Under the pieces are notes generated by a model. That model had not been told where the DNA came from, made no database searches, and saw nothing but the letters and a program-made list of their open reading frames with translations. 41,166 nt of DNA from Bacteroidales bacterium. Lineage in GTDB: Bacteria > Bacteroidota > Bacteroidia > Bacteroidales > Muribaculaceae. Positions within the stretch are counted from its first letter, which is position 1. The number at the start of each line of letters is the position of its first letter. Position numbers and translations under genes: made by a program. Shown piece by piece: positions 23,792 to 32,764 of the stretch. The stretch spans positions 1-41,166 of the forward strand of contig SFOK01000003.1 of NCBI GenBank assembly GCA_004552395.1, written 5' to 3'.

Positions 23792-24877
23792 ATGGAGAAA
23801 CAGAAAAAAATAGAATCGCTGCAGTCGCTGCGAGGCATATTCGCCTTTCTGATATTCCTGAGCCATGCGCTGATGGTCAACGGCGGAAATCCGTTTTCCG
23901 CAGGTGGCGACATCGGAGTGGCGTTCTTCTTCGTGCTCTCCGGTTTCGTGCTCTGTCAGGCTCACGAGCAGAAAGCCGAGGCGGCCGGTGCCGAATTTTC
24001 CGGACAGATCGGTATGCCGTACGGCCGGTTCATGCTCAAGCGCGTGGTCCGCATCTATCCGCTGCATCTGCTCTGCTGGCTATGGTGCGTAGCCATAGGT
24101 ATAAGGTATTACCGCAGCTTTGATCTGCCCATTGACCTTGCCAACCTCTTTCTGCTTCAGAGTTGGATACCGATACCCGAATATTATTATTCGGTAAATG
24201 CGGCATCGTGGTGCCTGTCAGACTTCATCTTCTTCTACCTGTTGTTCCCCGTGCTGCTGAAGTGGGTAGTGAGGCAAGGGAAGAGTTTCATCGCCACGCT
24301 CGCAGTCCTGACAATAACCTGGTGTGTCGCCTCAGGGTTCGTGCCCGATGCGGAGCGGCCCTGGGCCGTGTATATATGGCCTGTAAGCCGACTGCTCGAC
24401 TTCGCCGCCGGCATGGTGCTCTGGCAGCTCACCTCGCGCCGCCGCAGCTCCGGATCCACTACCGAGACAAAAGCCAACCTCCGGCAATTCGCGGCCCTGC
24501 TGCTGTGCCTCGGCTCATTTGCCGCCCTGCCGCTGTTTGACACCGATCTGACGCAATCGATCTTCTGGTGGCCCGCCGTGCTGCTGACCGTAGCCGTGTT
24601 CGTCCGCACAGGCCATACCGGTCTGCTCGGCCGTCTGCTGTCATGGCGACCGTTTGTCGCGTTCGGCAACGTGAGCTTCGGCTTCTACCTCATCCACATA
24701 CCTGTGATCAACCTCTCCGTGCTGTTCCTTCGCCGCCTGATACCCGAGGGAGGCGCCGAGTTTCTGGCAGCCGTCTTAGCCCTGTCGCTGGCGGTGTCGA
24801 TTGCCGGATCCTTCCTGCTCGCCCGCTACTACGAGCGCCCCATCTCCCGGCTCATCCTCCGTCGTCCTCCAAAGTGA
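23792..24877 (+). CDS. Acyltransferase 3 family membrane protein
   Basis: 361 residues with about ten membrane helices and the acyltransferase 3 start pattern IESLQSLRGIFAFLIFLSHA, which contains the conserved R-G and His. A second conserved basic segment is GRFMLKRVVRIYPLHLL. The family transfers acetyl or other acyl groups to sugars of peptidoglycan, O-antigen or capsule on the outer side of the inner membrane; the substrate is not readable here. It starts 48 bp after the TPR gene and is followed by the nitroreductase gene after 44 bp, so it probably belongs to the same transcript. Confidence 0.92.
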   Translation: MEKQKKIESLQSLRGIFAFLIFLSHALMVNGGNPFSAGGDIGVAFFFVLSGFVLCQAHEQKAEAAGAEFSGQIGMPYGRFMLKRVVRIYPLHLLCWLWCVAIGIRYYRSFDLPIDLANLFLLQSWIPIPEYYYSVNAASWCLSDFIFFYLLFPVLLKWVVRQGKSFIATLAVLTITWCVASGFVPDAERPWAVYIWPVSRLLDFAAGMVLWQLTSRRRSSGSTTETKANLRQFAALLLCLGSFAALPLFDTDLTQSIFWWPAVLLTVAVFVRTGHTGLLGRLLSWRPFVAFGNVSFGFYLIHIPVINLSVLFLRRLIPEGGAEFLAAVLALSLAVSIAGSFLLARYYERPISRLILRRPPK

Positions 24878-24921
24878 CCAGACCCCAACATATATAAGAG
24901 ACTATAACCCACAGAAAAACC

Positions 24922-25677
24922 ATGAATACAGAGACAGAAGAGTATTTCCTCAACCGCCATACAGTGCGCACATTCACCTCTGAGGTGCCCTCCAAAGAGC
25001 TTATCCGCTCCATTGTGGAGGCGGCCTCGCACGCGCCCAACACCGGCAATATGCAGCTCTATTCGGTGGTGGAAACCCGTTCGCCCGAACAGCGGGCACT
25101 CCTTGCGCCGCAGCATTTCAATCAGCCCGCTGCCGTGAACTCACCCGTGCTGCTGACTGTCTGCGCCGACGTGCGCCGTTTCGAGCGCTGGTGCGAGGTG
25201 AGCCGAGCCGAGCCTGCCATGCGGAACCCGCAGATGCTGCTTGCCGCCATCATAGATGCGGTGGCCTTCACGCAGCAGATAGTGACCATAGCCGAGCTCC
25301 ACGGTCTCGGCACATGCTATTTAGGCACCGTCACCTACAACGCGCCTAAGATAGCCGAGATGCTCGGTCTGCCTGCCGGGACAGTGCCCGTTTGCTGCCT
25401 TGCCGTGGGCTATCCTTCGGAGCCGGGTGTCGAGAGCGAGCGGCTCCCTGTGGAGGCTATACTCTGCGAGGAGACGTATCCCGAGCGTACCGACGAAGAG
25501 ATACGTGAGTTATACCGCGCCAAAGACGACTACGAGCCCAACCGCAAATTCATAGAAGAGAACGGAAAAGAGACACTTGCGCAAGTCTTCACCGACGTGC
25601 GCTATCCCCGGTCGAACAACGAACCCTTCTCCAAGATCTTCGTGGATTTCCTGCGCGCGCAAGGTTTCGAAGTCTGA
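24922..25677 (+). CDS. Nitroreductase family flavoprotein (NfsA-like)
   Basis: 251 residues. FMN-binding features are the N-terminal NRHTVRTFTSEVPSKELI, ASHAPNTGNMQLYSVV and AELHGLGTCYLG. The long C-terminal part (YEPNRKFIEENGKETLAQVF) resembles NfsA/FRP-type enzymes. These reduce nitro compounds, quinones or flavins with NAD(P)H in the cytoplasm; the natural substrate is unknown. It is the last gene before the terminator at 25750-25797 and is probably cotranscribed with the acyltransferase. No unusual composition is seen. Confidence 0.9.
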   Translation: MNTETEEYFLNRHTVRTFTSEVPSKELIRSIVEAASHAPNTGNMQLYSVVETRSPEQRALLAPQHFNQPAAVNSPVLLTVCADVRRFERWCEVSRAEPAMRNPQMLLAAIIDAVAFTQQIVTIAELHGLGTCYLGTVTYNAPKIAEMLGLPAGTVPVCCLAVGYPSEPGVESERLPVEAILCEETYPERTDEEIRELYRAKDDYEPNRKFIEENGKETLAQVFTDVRYPRSNNEPFSKIFVDFLRAQGFEV

Positions 25678-25749
25678 GACCTTGCTTCCTGCACGGTATC
25701 GTGTGTGTAGAGTAATTTAGCGACGGCAACAGCCTGCCGCATCAGCCAT

Positions 25750-25797
25750 ATCAGCAATTCAGAGAGCCTTACAGCTTCTCCGGGTTGCTGATTTTTT
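25750..25797 (+). terminator. Rho-independent terminator after the nitroreductase gene
   Basis: Outer stem ATCAGCAA (25750-25757) with TTGCTGAT (25785-25792), an inner GAGAGC/GCTTCTC helix with one bulge, then a run of six T (25792-25797). It closes the plus-strand cluster that begins at 19091. Confidence 0.8.
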
Positions 25798-25960
25798 CGG
25801 CCTGAAGACGATAAACGGATTTTTGGAACCGGAGTGCCGAAAACACTCTGAAATTTCGTTTTGGGGAATTTTCTCGAGCTTTCAAATTTTTAAAATGCAG
25901 ACAATCAGAGAGAAAGAATTCCAAAACGGGAAACTTTTCCAAAATGTGTTGTAAAGCAGT

Positions 25961-25991
25961 TTTGATATTTTGAAAATAATTACGACCTTTG
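25961..25991 (+). promoter_or_regulatory. Promoter of nrdJ
   Basis: TTTG at 25961-25964, 19-bp spacer, GACCTTTG at 25984-25991 (one mismatch to TAnnTTTG). RNA would start near 25997, about 55 bases before the ATG. The rest of 25798-25960 is AT-rich; I see no cobalamin riboswitch in it. Confidence 0.65.
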
Positions 25992-26052
25992 TGGTCCGCG
26001 AAAGAACGTCGCGACAACGTGTTTCAGAACATCTATTATCCTCAATATATCC

Positions 26053-28617
26053 ATGAAAGAGTTAGACAATCAGAACGAAAGTAGGCCTACATACAGCTAC
26101 GATGAGGCCTACGAGGCCACGGTGAAGTATTTCAAAGGCGACGAACTGGCAGCGCGCGTGTGGGCATCGAAATATGCTCTCAAAGATTCCTACGGACATC
26201 TCTTTGAGAAAACGCCCGATGACATGCACCGCCGACTCGCCAACGAGTTTGCCCGCATAGAGCAGAAATATCCCAACCCCATGAGCTCCGACGAGATCTT
26301 CGATCTCATGAAGGACTTCAGATATCTGGTGCCTCAGGGGAGCCCTATGGCCGGTATAGGCAACGATCTGCAGGTAGGCTCGCTGAGTAACTGTTTTGTA
26401 ATCGGACTCGAGGGTGAGCCCGACTCCTACGGAGGCATCATCAAGATCGACGAGGAGCAGGTACAGCTCATGAAGCGCCGCGGAGGCGTGGGCCACGACC
26501 TGAGCCATATCCGTCCGAAAGGCAGTCCGGTGAAGAACTCCGCGCTCACATCCACCGGTCTGGTGCCCTTCATGGAGCGATACAGCGCATCGACCCGCGA
26601 GGTTGCGCAAGACGGGCGCCGCGGCGCGCTGATGCTCTCCGTGAGCATCAAGCACCCCGATTCGGAAGCGTTCATCGACGCCAAGATGACAGAAGGAAAG
26701 GTGACCGGAGCCAACGTCTCGGTGCGTATCTCCGACGATTTCATGGAAGCAGCCATGGAGGGTAAGCCGTTTGTGCAGCAGTATCCCTGTACGGCGGAAG
26801 ATCCCGTCTACACCAAAGAGACCGACGCCCGCGCACTCTGGCACAAGATAGTACACAACGCGTGGAAGAGCGCCGAGCCCGGAGTGCTTTTCTGGGACAC
26901 AATCACACGCGAATCGCTGCCCGACTGCTACGCCGACCTCGGCTTCAAGACCATCTCCACCAACCCCTGCGGCGAGATACCTCTCTGCCCCTACGACAGC
27001 TGCCGTCTGCTCGCTGTGAACCTCTACAGCTATGTGAAGAGCCCCTTCACACCGCAGGCTGAATTCGACTTCGATCTCTTCCGCAGCCATGTGCGCAAGG
27101 CGCAGCGCCTCATGGACGACATCATCGACCTGGAGATGGAGAAGATCGAGCTCATCATAGATAAGATAAAATCCGATCCCGAGACCGCCGAGGTGAAATC
27201 CACCGAGCTGCATCTCTGGGAGAAGATACGCGACAAGACGCTGAAGGGACGTCGCACAGGCTGCGGCACCACAGGCGAGGGCGACATGATAGCCGCCATG
27301 GGTCTGCGCTACGGCACACCCGAAGCCACGGCCTTCTCAGTGGAGGTGCACAAAGCGCTCGCTCTGGCTTACTACGGGGCATCGGTCGACATGGCCGAGG
27401 AGCGGGGAGCCTTCGAGATTTACGACACCGAGCGCGAGAAGAACAATCCCTTCATAGCCCGTCTGCGCGAGGCCGATCCCGCGCTCTACGAGAAGATGAA
27501 GCGTGTGGGGCGCCGCAACATAGCCTGCCTCACTATAGCCCCCACAGGATCCACATCGCTGCTGACACAGACCACCTCAGGCATAGAGCCCGTGTTCCTG
27601 CCCGTATACCAACGCCGCCGTAAGGTAAATCCCGGCGACGAGAACGTGCGTGTGGATTTCGTGGACGAGGTCGGCGACGCATTCGAGGAGTATATAGTAT
27701 TCCACCACAAGTTCCTGACATGGATGGAAGCTGCCGGCATCGAAGTTAAAGAGAAGATGACCGTGGAGGAGATAGAGGCGCTCGTGAAGCAGTCGCCTTA
27801 CTACAAAGCCACCTCCAACGATGTGGACTGGATGGAGAAGGTCCGTATGCAGGGTGCCGTGCAGAAGTGGGTGGACCACAGCATCAGCGTCACCATCAAC
27901 CTCCCCTCCGATGTCACCGAGGAGCTTGTGGGCGATCTCTACGTGCAGGCCTGGAAAGCAGGCTGCAAGGGCTGCACAGTATATCGCGACGGCTCGCGCA
28001 ACGGTGTGCTCGAGGCAGTGAAGAAGCCTAAAGAGGAAGCACCCCACAGCCTGATAGCACATCCCGATCAGATACTCAAGCGCCCCATAGAGCTCGAGGC
28101 CGATGTGGTGCGTTTCCAGAACAACAAAGAGAAATGGATCGCCTTCGTGGGTCTGGCCGAGGGGAAACCCTACGAGATCTTCACCGGTCTGGCCGACGAC
28201 GAAGACGGCATCTTCTGCCCCAAGAGCGTGACACGAGGCAAGATCATCAAGGCTATGGACGCCGACGGCCGCAAGCGCTACGACTTCCAGTTCGTGAACA
28301 AACGCGGCTACAAGACCACCATCGAAGGCCTGAGCGACAAGTTCAATCCCGAGTTCTGGAACTACGCCAAACTGATTTCCGGAGTGCTGCGATACGGTAT
28401 GCCTATAGAGCAGGTGCTCAAGCTGGTGGGCAGTCTCGAGCTTGATTCCGCGAGCATCAACACATGGAAGAACGGTGTGGAGCGCGCCCTGAAACGTTAC
28501 ATCCCCGACGGAACCACCGCCAACGGACAGAAATGTCCGAACTGCGGCTGCGAGACACTCGTCTATCAGGAAGGGTGCCTGATCTGCACATCCTGCGGAT
28601 CGTCGCGCTGCGGCTGA
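26053..28617 (+). CDS. nrdJ: Adenosylcobalamin-dependent (class II) ribonucleotide reductase
   Basis: Reduces ribonucleoside diphosphates to deoxyribonucleotides with a B12-generated thiyl radical and works with or without oxygen. 854 residues. Active-site Cys114 in LSNCFVIGL and the NPCGE motif (Asn304, Cys306, Glu308) are present, as are GRRTGCGTTGEGDM and the C-terminal APTGSTSLL region. The tail carries a zinc-ribbon-like set CPNC (828-831) and CTSC (845-848), as usual for NrdJ. It is transcribed alone from a promoter at 25961-25991. The large size and insertion pattern are typical for Bacteroidota NrdJ. Confidence 0.96.
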   Translation: MKELDNQNESRPTYSYDEAYEATVKYFKGDELAARVWASKYALKDSYGHLFEKTPDDMHRRLANEFARIEQKYPNPMSSDEIFDLMKDFRYLVPQGSPMAGIGNDLQVGSLSNCFVIGLEGEPDSYGGIIKIDEEQVQLMKRRGGVGHDLSHIRPKGSPVKNSALTSTGLVPFMERYSASTREVAQDGRRGALMLSVSIKHPDSEAFIDAKMTEGKVTGANVSVRISDDFMEAAMEGKPFVQQYPCTAEDPVYTKETDARALWHKIVHNAWKSAEPGVLFWDTITRESLPDCYADLGFKTISTNPCGEIPLCPYDSCRLLAVNLYSYVKSPFTPQAEFDFDLFRSHVRKAQRLMDDIIDLEMEKIELIIDKIKSDPETAEVKSTELHLWEKIRDKTLKGRRTGCGTTGEGDMIAAMGLRYGTPEATAFSVEVHKALALAYYGASVDMAEERGAFEIYDTEREKNNPFIARLREADPALYEKMKRVGRRNIACLTIAPTGSTSLLTQTTSGIEPVFLPVYQRRRKVNPGDENVRVDFVDEVGDAFEEYIVFHHKFLTWMEAAGIEVKEKMTVEEIEALVKQSPYYKATSNDVDWMEKVRMQGAVQKWVDHSISVTINLPSDVTEELVGDLYVQAWKAGCKGCTVYRDGSRNGVLEAVKKPKEEAPHSLIAHPDQILKRPIELEADVVRFQNNKEKWIAFVGLAEGKPYEIFTGLADDEDGIFCPKSVTRGKIIKAMDADGRKRYDFQFVNKRGYKTTIEGLSDKFNPEFWNYAKLISGVLRYGMPIEQVLKLVGSLELDSASINTWKNGVERALKRYIPDGTTANGQKCPNCGCETLVYQEGCLICTSCGSSRCG

Positions 28618-28638
28618 TAAAGAAAGAGCAGAATAAGC

Positions 28639-28680
28639 CGCGGGGGCAGCTGCACCGGAAAAGATGCAGCTGCCCCCGCG
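28639..28680. terminator. Perfect 16-bp inverted repeat after nrdJ
   Basis: Sixteen perfectly paired, very G+C-rich bases (28639-28654 with 28665-28680) around a 10-base loop, 21 bp after the nrdJ stop. A T run is missing on the plus side. It lies between converging genes and could end transcription from both sides or act as an RNA-stabilising 3' structure. Confidence 0.65.
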
Positions 28681-28692
28681 TTGTATGAAGTT

Positions 28693-28728
28693 TCGGACAA
28701 GTCGGACAGGTCGGACAAGTCGGACGTG
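28693..28728. repeat. Four 9-bp tandem repeats
   Basis: TCGGACAAG, TCGGACAGG, TCGGACAAG, TCGGACGTG stand side by side just before the stop of the META-domain gene, in the nrdJ/META convergent gap. Confidence 0.85.
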
Positions 28729-28736
28729 TCAGAGTT

Positions 28737-29600
28737 TTATTTCACTCGGACAAGGTAGAGCACCGTGTGGTCCTGACCGTTGAGCAGGCGGCACTGAGTG
28801 GCCGATACCGGACGGGCGTACATCACATCCTCAAGGGCCACCAGAAGCTCGTTCTCACGCTTGGCATCGGGGCATGCCATACGGGTGGTCTGCAGCCCCT
28901 GGAAGCTTATGGAGTTGCGCTCCGTCATGTCAGTGACTATAGAGCCGTTCACAATGTTGCAGCCCGTGTTGCCGTGGAGCTTGAGCTCGGCCATGTCGAT
29001 CACGAATTTCATGTCGGGATCATCGACAGAAGAGCCGTTGATAGCCACCACCTGCCAGGTGCCGTTGAGGAAATCGAAGTCCTGGCGGCGCAGGTTCATG
29101 AGCACGTTGCCGTTGGCATCGAGAAACGAGAGCGTATACTGGAACTCAGGCGATACAGACCATTCGTAACGGCGTGTATTGTTGATAGCCTCGTTGATCT
29201 CCTGCTCGGTGAAGTCTGTCGGGTCGCAGGCTCTCATGGTAGAGAGCACGTTGGAGAAGCGGAGGGTGGAGTCAGCGGCATTGACGGTATAGGAGCCGTT
29301 GATGGTGTTGCAGCCGTTGTTGCCGTAGAAGCGGCCCTTCTTGGCGTCGAACATCAGGAAGGGAGTCATCTCGCCGCCGGCCTGACGGGCGCCGAGGTCC
29401 TTGATGGCCCATTCGCCGGAGATCTCGCCCTTCTCGAGAGCCGGGCTGCGGTAAGGTTCCGTGCGGTCAGGTTTGGCCACAGTCTCGCGGTCGGAAGGGA
29501 GTTCCGGCTCAGCCTTGACCGTCTTTGTGAATAAACTGCAGGAAGTGAGCGCCAGAAGCATGGTCGGCGCTGCGAAAGATATTATTGCTGTCTTTTTCAT
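28737..29600 (-). CDS. META-domain lipoprotein (HslJ-like, two domains)
   Basis: 287 residues with a lipoprotein signal peptide; LTSC puts the lipidated Cys at residue 21. Two META/DUF306 domains follow, each with the typical core: NNGCNTINGSY (near 93) and NTGCNIVNGS (near 215), each with a downstream Cys in a T-x-x-x-C segment (STMRACDP, TTRMACPD). The family includes the heat-shock and novobiocin-resistance protein HslJ; its molecular role is unclear. The gene follows the NADH dehydrogenase gene by 72 bp on the same strand; cotranscription is possible. An envelope location is inferred. Confidence 0.92.
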   Translation of the reverse strand: MKKTAIISFAAPTMLLALTSCSLFTKTVKAEPELPSDRETVAKPDRTEPYRSPALEKGEISGEWAIKDLGARQAGGEMTPFLMFDAKKGRFYGNNGCNTINGSYTVNAADSTLRFSNVLSTMRACDPTDFTEQEINEAINNTRRYEWSVSPEFQYTLSFLDANGNVLMNLRRQDFDFLNGTWQVVAINGSSVDDPDMKFVIDMAELKLHGNTGCNIVNGSIVTDMTERNSISFQGLQTTRMACPDAKRENELLVALEDVMYARPVSATQCRLLNGQDHTVLYLVRVK

Positions 29601-29672
29601 TTCTGTATGTAAAGTGTAAAAAGATTGGTTTAAAAATTTCAGTCTGTTTGTGAGGGAGAGAGGAAGCCTGCA

Positions 29673-31058
29673 TCAGTCGCCCCAGTGGCGACGGAGCGGA
29701 TACTTGACCGGGCGGAGGAGAAGTCGGAGCGAGGTGGAGTAGGTGAGATAGTTCCAGATCCAGTTAAGCAGCACATTGAGCTTGTTGCGGAAGCCGACAA
29801 TCGATATCAGGTGGATGAACATCCAGGCCATCCAGGCTATCCAACCGCTCAGTGAACGGTTCTTCAGATCGACCACGGCGCGGTATTTGCCGATAGTGGC
29901 CATGGACCCTTTATTGTTATAACGGAAAGGCAGGGGCGTTTCTTTTCCTTCGAGGTTGAGATTTCGCGCCAGATTTCGCGCCTGCTGTATGGCTACCTGC
30001 GCCACCTGAGGGTGCCCATTCTCGAAGCCGGGCACCGACATGAGGGCAATGTCGCCTATGGCGTATACATCGTTCTCTCCGATGAGGCGGTTGTATTCGT
30101 CGGTAATGATCCGGGCGCCGTGGCCTATGTGGCGTTTGTCGATCCCGGGCATGGGCTGTCCGCAGACACCGGCTGTCCAGATGAGCGTCTCCCAGTACTC
30201 CTTGGAGCCGTCGGCAAACGTGACGACCTTGTCGGTATAGTCTGACATCACAGTGTTGAGGCGCACCTCCACGAGCAGTTTTTCGAGGTCCCTGAGGGCA
30301 GTGCGCGAAGCTTTCTCGCTCATGGCGCCGAGCAGTTTGCCACTCCCTTCCACGAGCACGATCCTCATCTCGCGCGGGTCCAGGTCGGGGTATTCGCGCG
30401 GAAGAATGTCGCGCTTCATCTCGCCCAGAGCGCCGGCTATCTCCACACCCGCCGGACCGCCGCCCACCACTATGAAGCTGAGCAGCTTGCGGCGCAGCTC
30501 CGGGTCGCGGGCAATAGCGCCGCGCTCCAGACGGTCAAGAATCTCGTCGCGGGTATACATGGCCTCTCCTATGGTCTTGATGCCGAACACCTTTTGATCC
30601 ATATCCTTCATGCCGAAATAGTTGTTGGTGGTGCCGGCGGCAATCACGAGCTTATCGTAGCGGATAGTCTCGTAGCTTGTGGTAACGGTCTTCGAAGCCG
30701 TGTCGATCTGTTTGACGTGGCCCATGTGGTAAGATGTGCCGCCCAGCTTCTTGAACTCACGCCGCAGCGGAAAAGATATGTTGGACGCGGCCAGGCCTGA
30801 CGATGCGATCTGGTAGAAGAGGGGAGGGAAAGAGTGGAAATTGTTGCGGTCGACCATGAGCACCTGATAGCGCTTGCGGTCGAGCCTTTTTGCCAGATTC
30901 AGGCCGGCGAAACCGCCGCCTATTATGAGGACACGCTCCTTGTCGCCTTGCGGTACGTTGCTTGCGTGAGTCTCCGTGTCGCTGCTGTGGGGAGCCTCCG
31001 TCAGGGCTTCGGGAGCGGATGCCAAGGATAAGGATGATGTTGTGACTGTAGATGCCAT
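29673..31058 (-). CDS. Type II NADH dehydrogenase (NAD(P)/FAD-dependent oxidoreductase)
   Basis: 461 residues. The FAD motif GGGFAG is at 47-52, the NADH motif VVGGGPAGVEIAGALGEM is near 200, and the second FAD contact YAIGDIALM is near 320. C-terminal hydrophobic helices (GWIAWMAWMFIHLISIVGF and the following segment) anchor it to the inner membrane, as in Ndh-2 enzymes. It passes electrons from NADH to quinone without pumping protons. The first 40 residues are Ser/Thr-rich and not part of the fold, but no other Met precedes the core, so the start at 31058 is kept. It runs divergently from rplY. Confidence 0.92.
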   Translation of the reverse strand: MASTVTTSSLSLASAPEALTEAPHSSDTETHASNVPQGDKERVLIIGGGFAGLNLAKRLDRKRYQVLMVDRNNFHSFPPLFYQIASSGLAASNISFPLRREFKKLGGTSYHMGHVKQIDTASKTVTTSYETIRYDKLVIAAGTTNNYFGMKDMDQKVFGIKTIGEAMYTRDEILDRLERGAIARDPELRRKLLSFIVVGGGPAGVEIAGALGEMKRDILPREYPDLDPREMRIVLVEGSGKLLGAMSEKASRTALRDLEKLLVEVRLNTVMSDYTDKVVTFADGSKEYWETLIWTAGVCGQPMPGIDKRHIGHGARIITDEYNRLIGENDVYAIGDIALMSVPGFENGHPQVAQVAIQQARNLARNLNLEGKETPLPFRYNNKGSMATIGKYRAVVDLKNRSLSGWIAWMAWMFIHLISIVGFRNKLNVLLNWIWNYLTYSTSLRLLLRPVKYPLRRHWGD

Positions 31059-31158
31059 TTGAAGGAGTAAAGAGGGTGTTTCCGGAGGCTTTGTGCCTTT
31101 GCTTTTCTAACGTCGGAACGGCTTTAAATGTTCGGATACGGAAAAATGGCGCAAAATC

Positions 31159-31190
31159 TTTGGTTATGTCGCGGATTTTTAGTAATTTCG
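31159..31190 (+). promoter_or_regulatory. Promoter of rplY
   Basis: TTTG at 31159-31162, 20-bp spacer, TAATTTCG at 31183-31190 (one mismatch to TAnnTTTG), in the recurrent TTTTTAGTAA context. RNA would start near 31196, leaving a leader of about 120 bases before rplY. Confidence 0.65.
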
Positions 31191-31317
31191 CGGCTGGTTC
31201 AGACCCCGTGTGATGGGAAATCTGTTGCCGGAGCCGGGCAAGCCTCCGCGTGGAGGGCCGGCCGAGGAGCGCTGAATCGCAACAACTTATTTTTAGTAAC
31301 ACATAAACCAAACCAAA

Positions 31318-31968
31318 ATGAAAGTTTACAATCTCAAGGCTGAAGCCCGCAAAGAGGGCGGCAAGAAAGCTGCCAAGGCTCTCCGCGCAGAGGGCAAAAT
31401 CCCCGCAGTGCTCAACGGCGGCAAGATCGTGGAGCTCCCCTTCACCGGCACTCTCAAGGACGGTGAGAAGGTAGTGGAAATCGACGCAAAGCGCGGCCAG
31501 ATCACTACCGATATCGTAGTAGCCGCCGAAGATGTGCGCAAGCTCATCTACACTCCCGACATCTTCGAGGTAGACCTCGAGATCAACGGCGAGACACGCA
31601 AATCCGTGCTCAAGGAGATTCAGTTCCAGCCTGTAAAAGATACAATCCTTCACCTCGACTTCCTCGAGGTATTCCCCGACAAACCTATCGTGATGGAGGT
31701 TCCCGTACAGATCGAAGGTCACGCCGAGGGTGTGAAGGCCGGCGGTAAGCTCTCTCTCTCCATGCGTAAGCTCAAAGTGAAAGCTCCCTACACAGCAATC
31801 CCCGAGCGTCTGGTAGTCAATGTCGACACACTCGGTCTGGGCAAGTCGCTCGCAGTAGGCGATCTCCACTTCGAGGGTCTCGAGCTGGTCAACGCCAAGA
31901 ACGCCGTAGTCTGCGCCGTACAGCTCACACGTGCTGCCCGCGGTGCCGCTGCCAAGGCAGAGGAGTAA
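31318..31968 (+). CDS. rplY: 50S ribosomal protein L25/general stress protein Ctc
   Basis: 216 residues: an N-terminal 5S-rRNA-binding L25 domain (LKAEARKEGGKKAAKALRAE, KIPAVLNGG) followed by the C-terminal TL5/CTC beta domain (PIVMEVPVQIEGHAEGVKAG). Length and domain order fit the long CTC form usual in Bacteroidota. A promoter lies 130-160 bp upstream. A 417-residue frame on the opposite strand across this gene is a codon-bias shadow. It is followed by pth, the order expected in many bacteria. Confidence 0.97.
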   Translation: MKVYNLKAEARKEGGKKAAKALRAEGKIPAVLNGGKIVELPFTGTLKDGEKVVEIDAKRGQITTDIVVAAEDVRKLIYTPDIFEVDLEINGETRKSVLKEIQFQPVKDTILHLDFLEVFPDKPIVMEVPVQIEGHAEGVKAGGKLSLSMRKLKVKAPYTAIPERLVVNVDTLGLGKSLAVGDLHFEGLELVNAKNAVVCAVQLTRAARGAAAKAEE

Positions 31969-32022
31969 TTCCCGTATAAAGCAATTGTCTGCGGAATCTG
32001 AAATCCGCATTTCATCCTTTCG

Positions 32023-32060
32023 AGGCGCCTTCGGCCATCAGCTGCGGGCGCCTTACTTTT
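32023..32060 (+). terminator. Hairpin between rplY and pth
   Basis: AGGCGCC (32023-32029) pairs with GGCGCCT (32047-32053) across a 17-base loop, followed by TACTTTT. A partial terminator that would reduce read-through from rplY into pth is plausible. Confidence 0.5.
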
Positions 32061-32142
32061 CAAACTCTCACAGATGGCTCTCTCATTTCTGAAAAAGCTC
32101 TTTGCCCGCAAGAGGGCAGAGGGGTGTAACGATGAACCTGTT

Positions 32143-32706
32143 ATGAAATACCTCGTGGTGGGGCTTGGCAACATAGGCCCCGAATATACGGGCACACGCC
32201 ACAATTCCGGCTTCATGGTGGCCGATACACTGGCCGCATCGGCCGGCGCGAGCTTCGAATCGTGTCGCTACGGCGATATGGCCCGTTTCCGCTGCAAGAA
32301 CAAGGAGATTCTGCTCCTGAAGCCTTCCACATTCATGAACCTGTCGGGTGTGGCCGTGCGCTACTGGATGAACAAGGAGAAGCTCCCTCTGGAGCAGCTG
32401 CTCGTGATTGTGGACGACATAGCGATCCCGTTCGGCGCCATACGACTGCGCGGCAACGGAGCCGACGCCGGTCACAACGGACTGAAGAATATCGCCGAAC
32501 AGCTCGGCACGCAGAACTACGCCCGCCTGCGCTTCGGCGTGGGCCATGATTTCCAGCGCGGCGACCAGATCGACTATGTGCTGGGCCGTTTCCCCGAGGA
32601 GGAGCGCAAGCTGCTTCCCGAACGCATGGCCGTGGCTGCCGATGCGGTGAAGGCTTATGTGCTTTCGGGACTCTCTTTCGCCATGACGCAATATAATAAT
32701 AAGTAG
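32143..32706 (+). CDS. pth: Peptidyl-tRNA hydrolase
   Basis: Releases peptides from peptidyl-tRNA dropped by stalled ribosomes; essential and cytoplasmic. From the ATG at 32143 (MKYLVVGLGNIGPEYTGTRH) it has 187 residues, the family length. Catalytic residues are present: Asn10, His20 in TRHNSGF, Asn66 in FMNLSG, Asp92 in VDDIAIP and Asn112 in GHNGL. An in-frame ATG at 32074 would add 23 basic residues (MALSFLKKLFARKRAEG...) without family support. The gene lies between rplY and the S4 protein gene, with 58 bp to the latter. Confidence 0.95.
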   Translation: MKYLVVGLGNIGPEYTGTRHNSGFMVADTLAASAGASFESCRYGDMARFRCKNKEILLLKPSTFMNLSGVAVRYWMNKEKLPLEQLLVIVDDIAIPFGAIRLRGNGADAGHNGLKNIAEQLGTQNYARLRFGVGHDFQRGDQIDYVLGRFPEEERKLLPERMAVAADAVKAYVLSGLSFAMTQYNNK

Positions 32707-32764
32707 GCACCGGCGGTCGTTCCTTAAGAAAGAATAATAAGAAAGAAGAATAATAATAGGAGAA

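Noticed and set aside
25798..26052. Cobalamin riboswitch ahead of nrdJ
   Set aside because: I could not find the conserved B12-box sequences; the region is plain AT-rich DNA with a promoter.
26062..27213. 383-residue minus-strand frame
   Set aside because: Antisense to nrdJ; a shadow frame.
30757..32010. 417-residue minus-strand frame
   Set aside because: Runs antisense through rplY and into the NADH dehydrogenase gene; no domain pattern.
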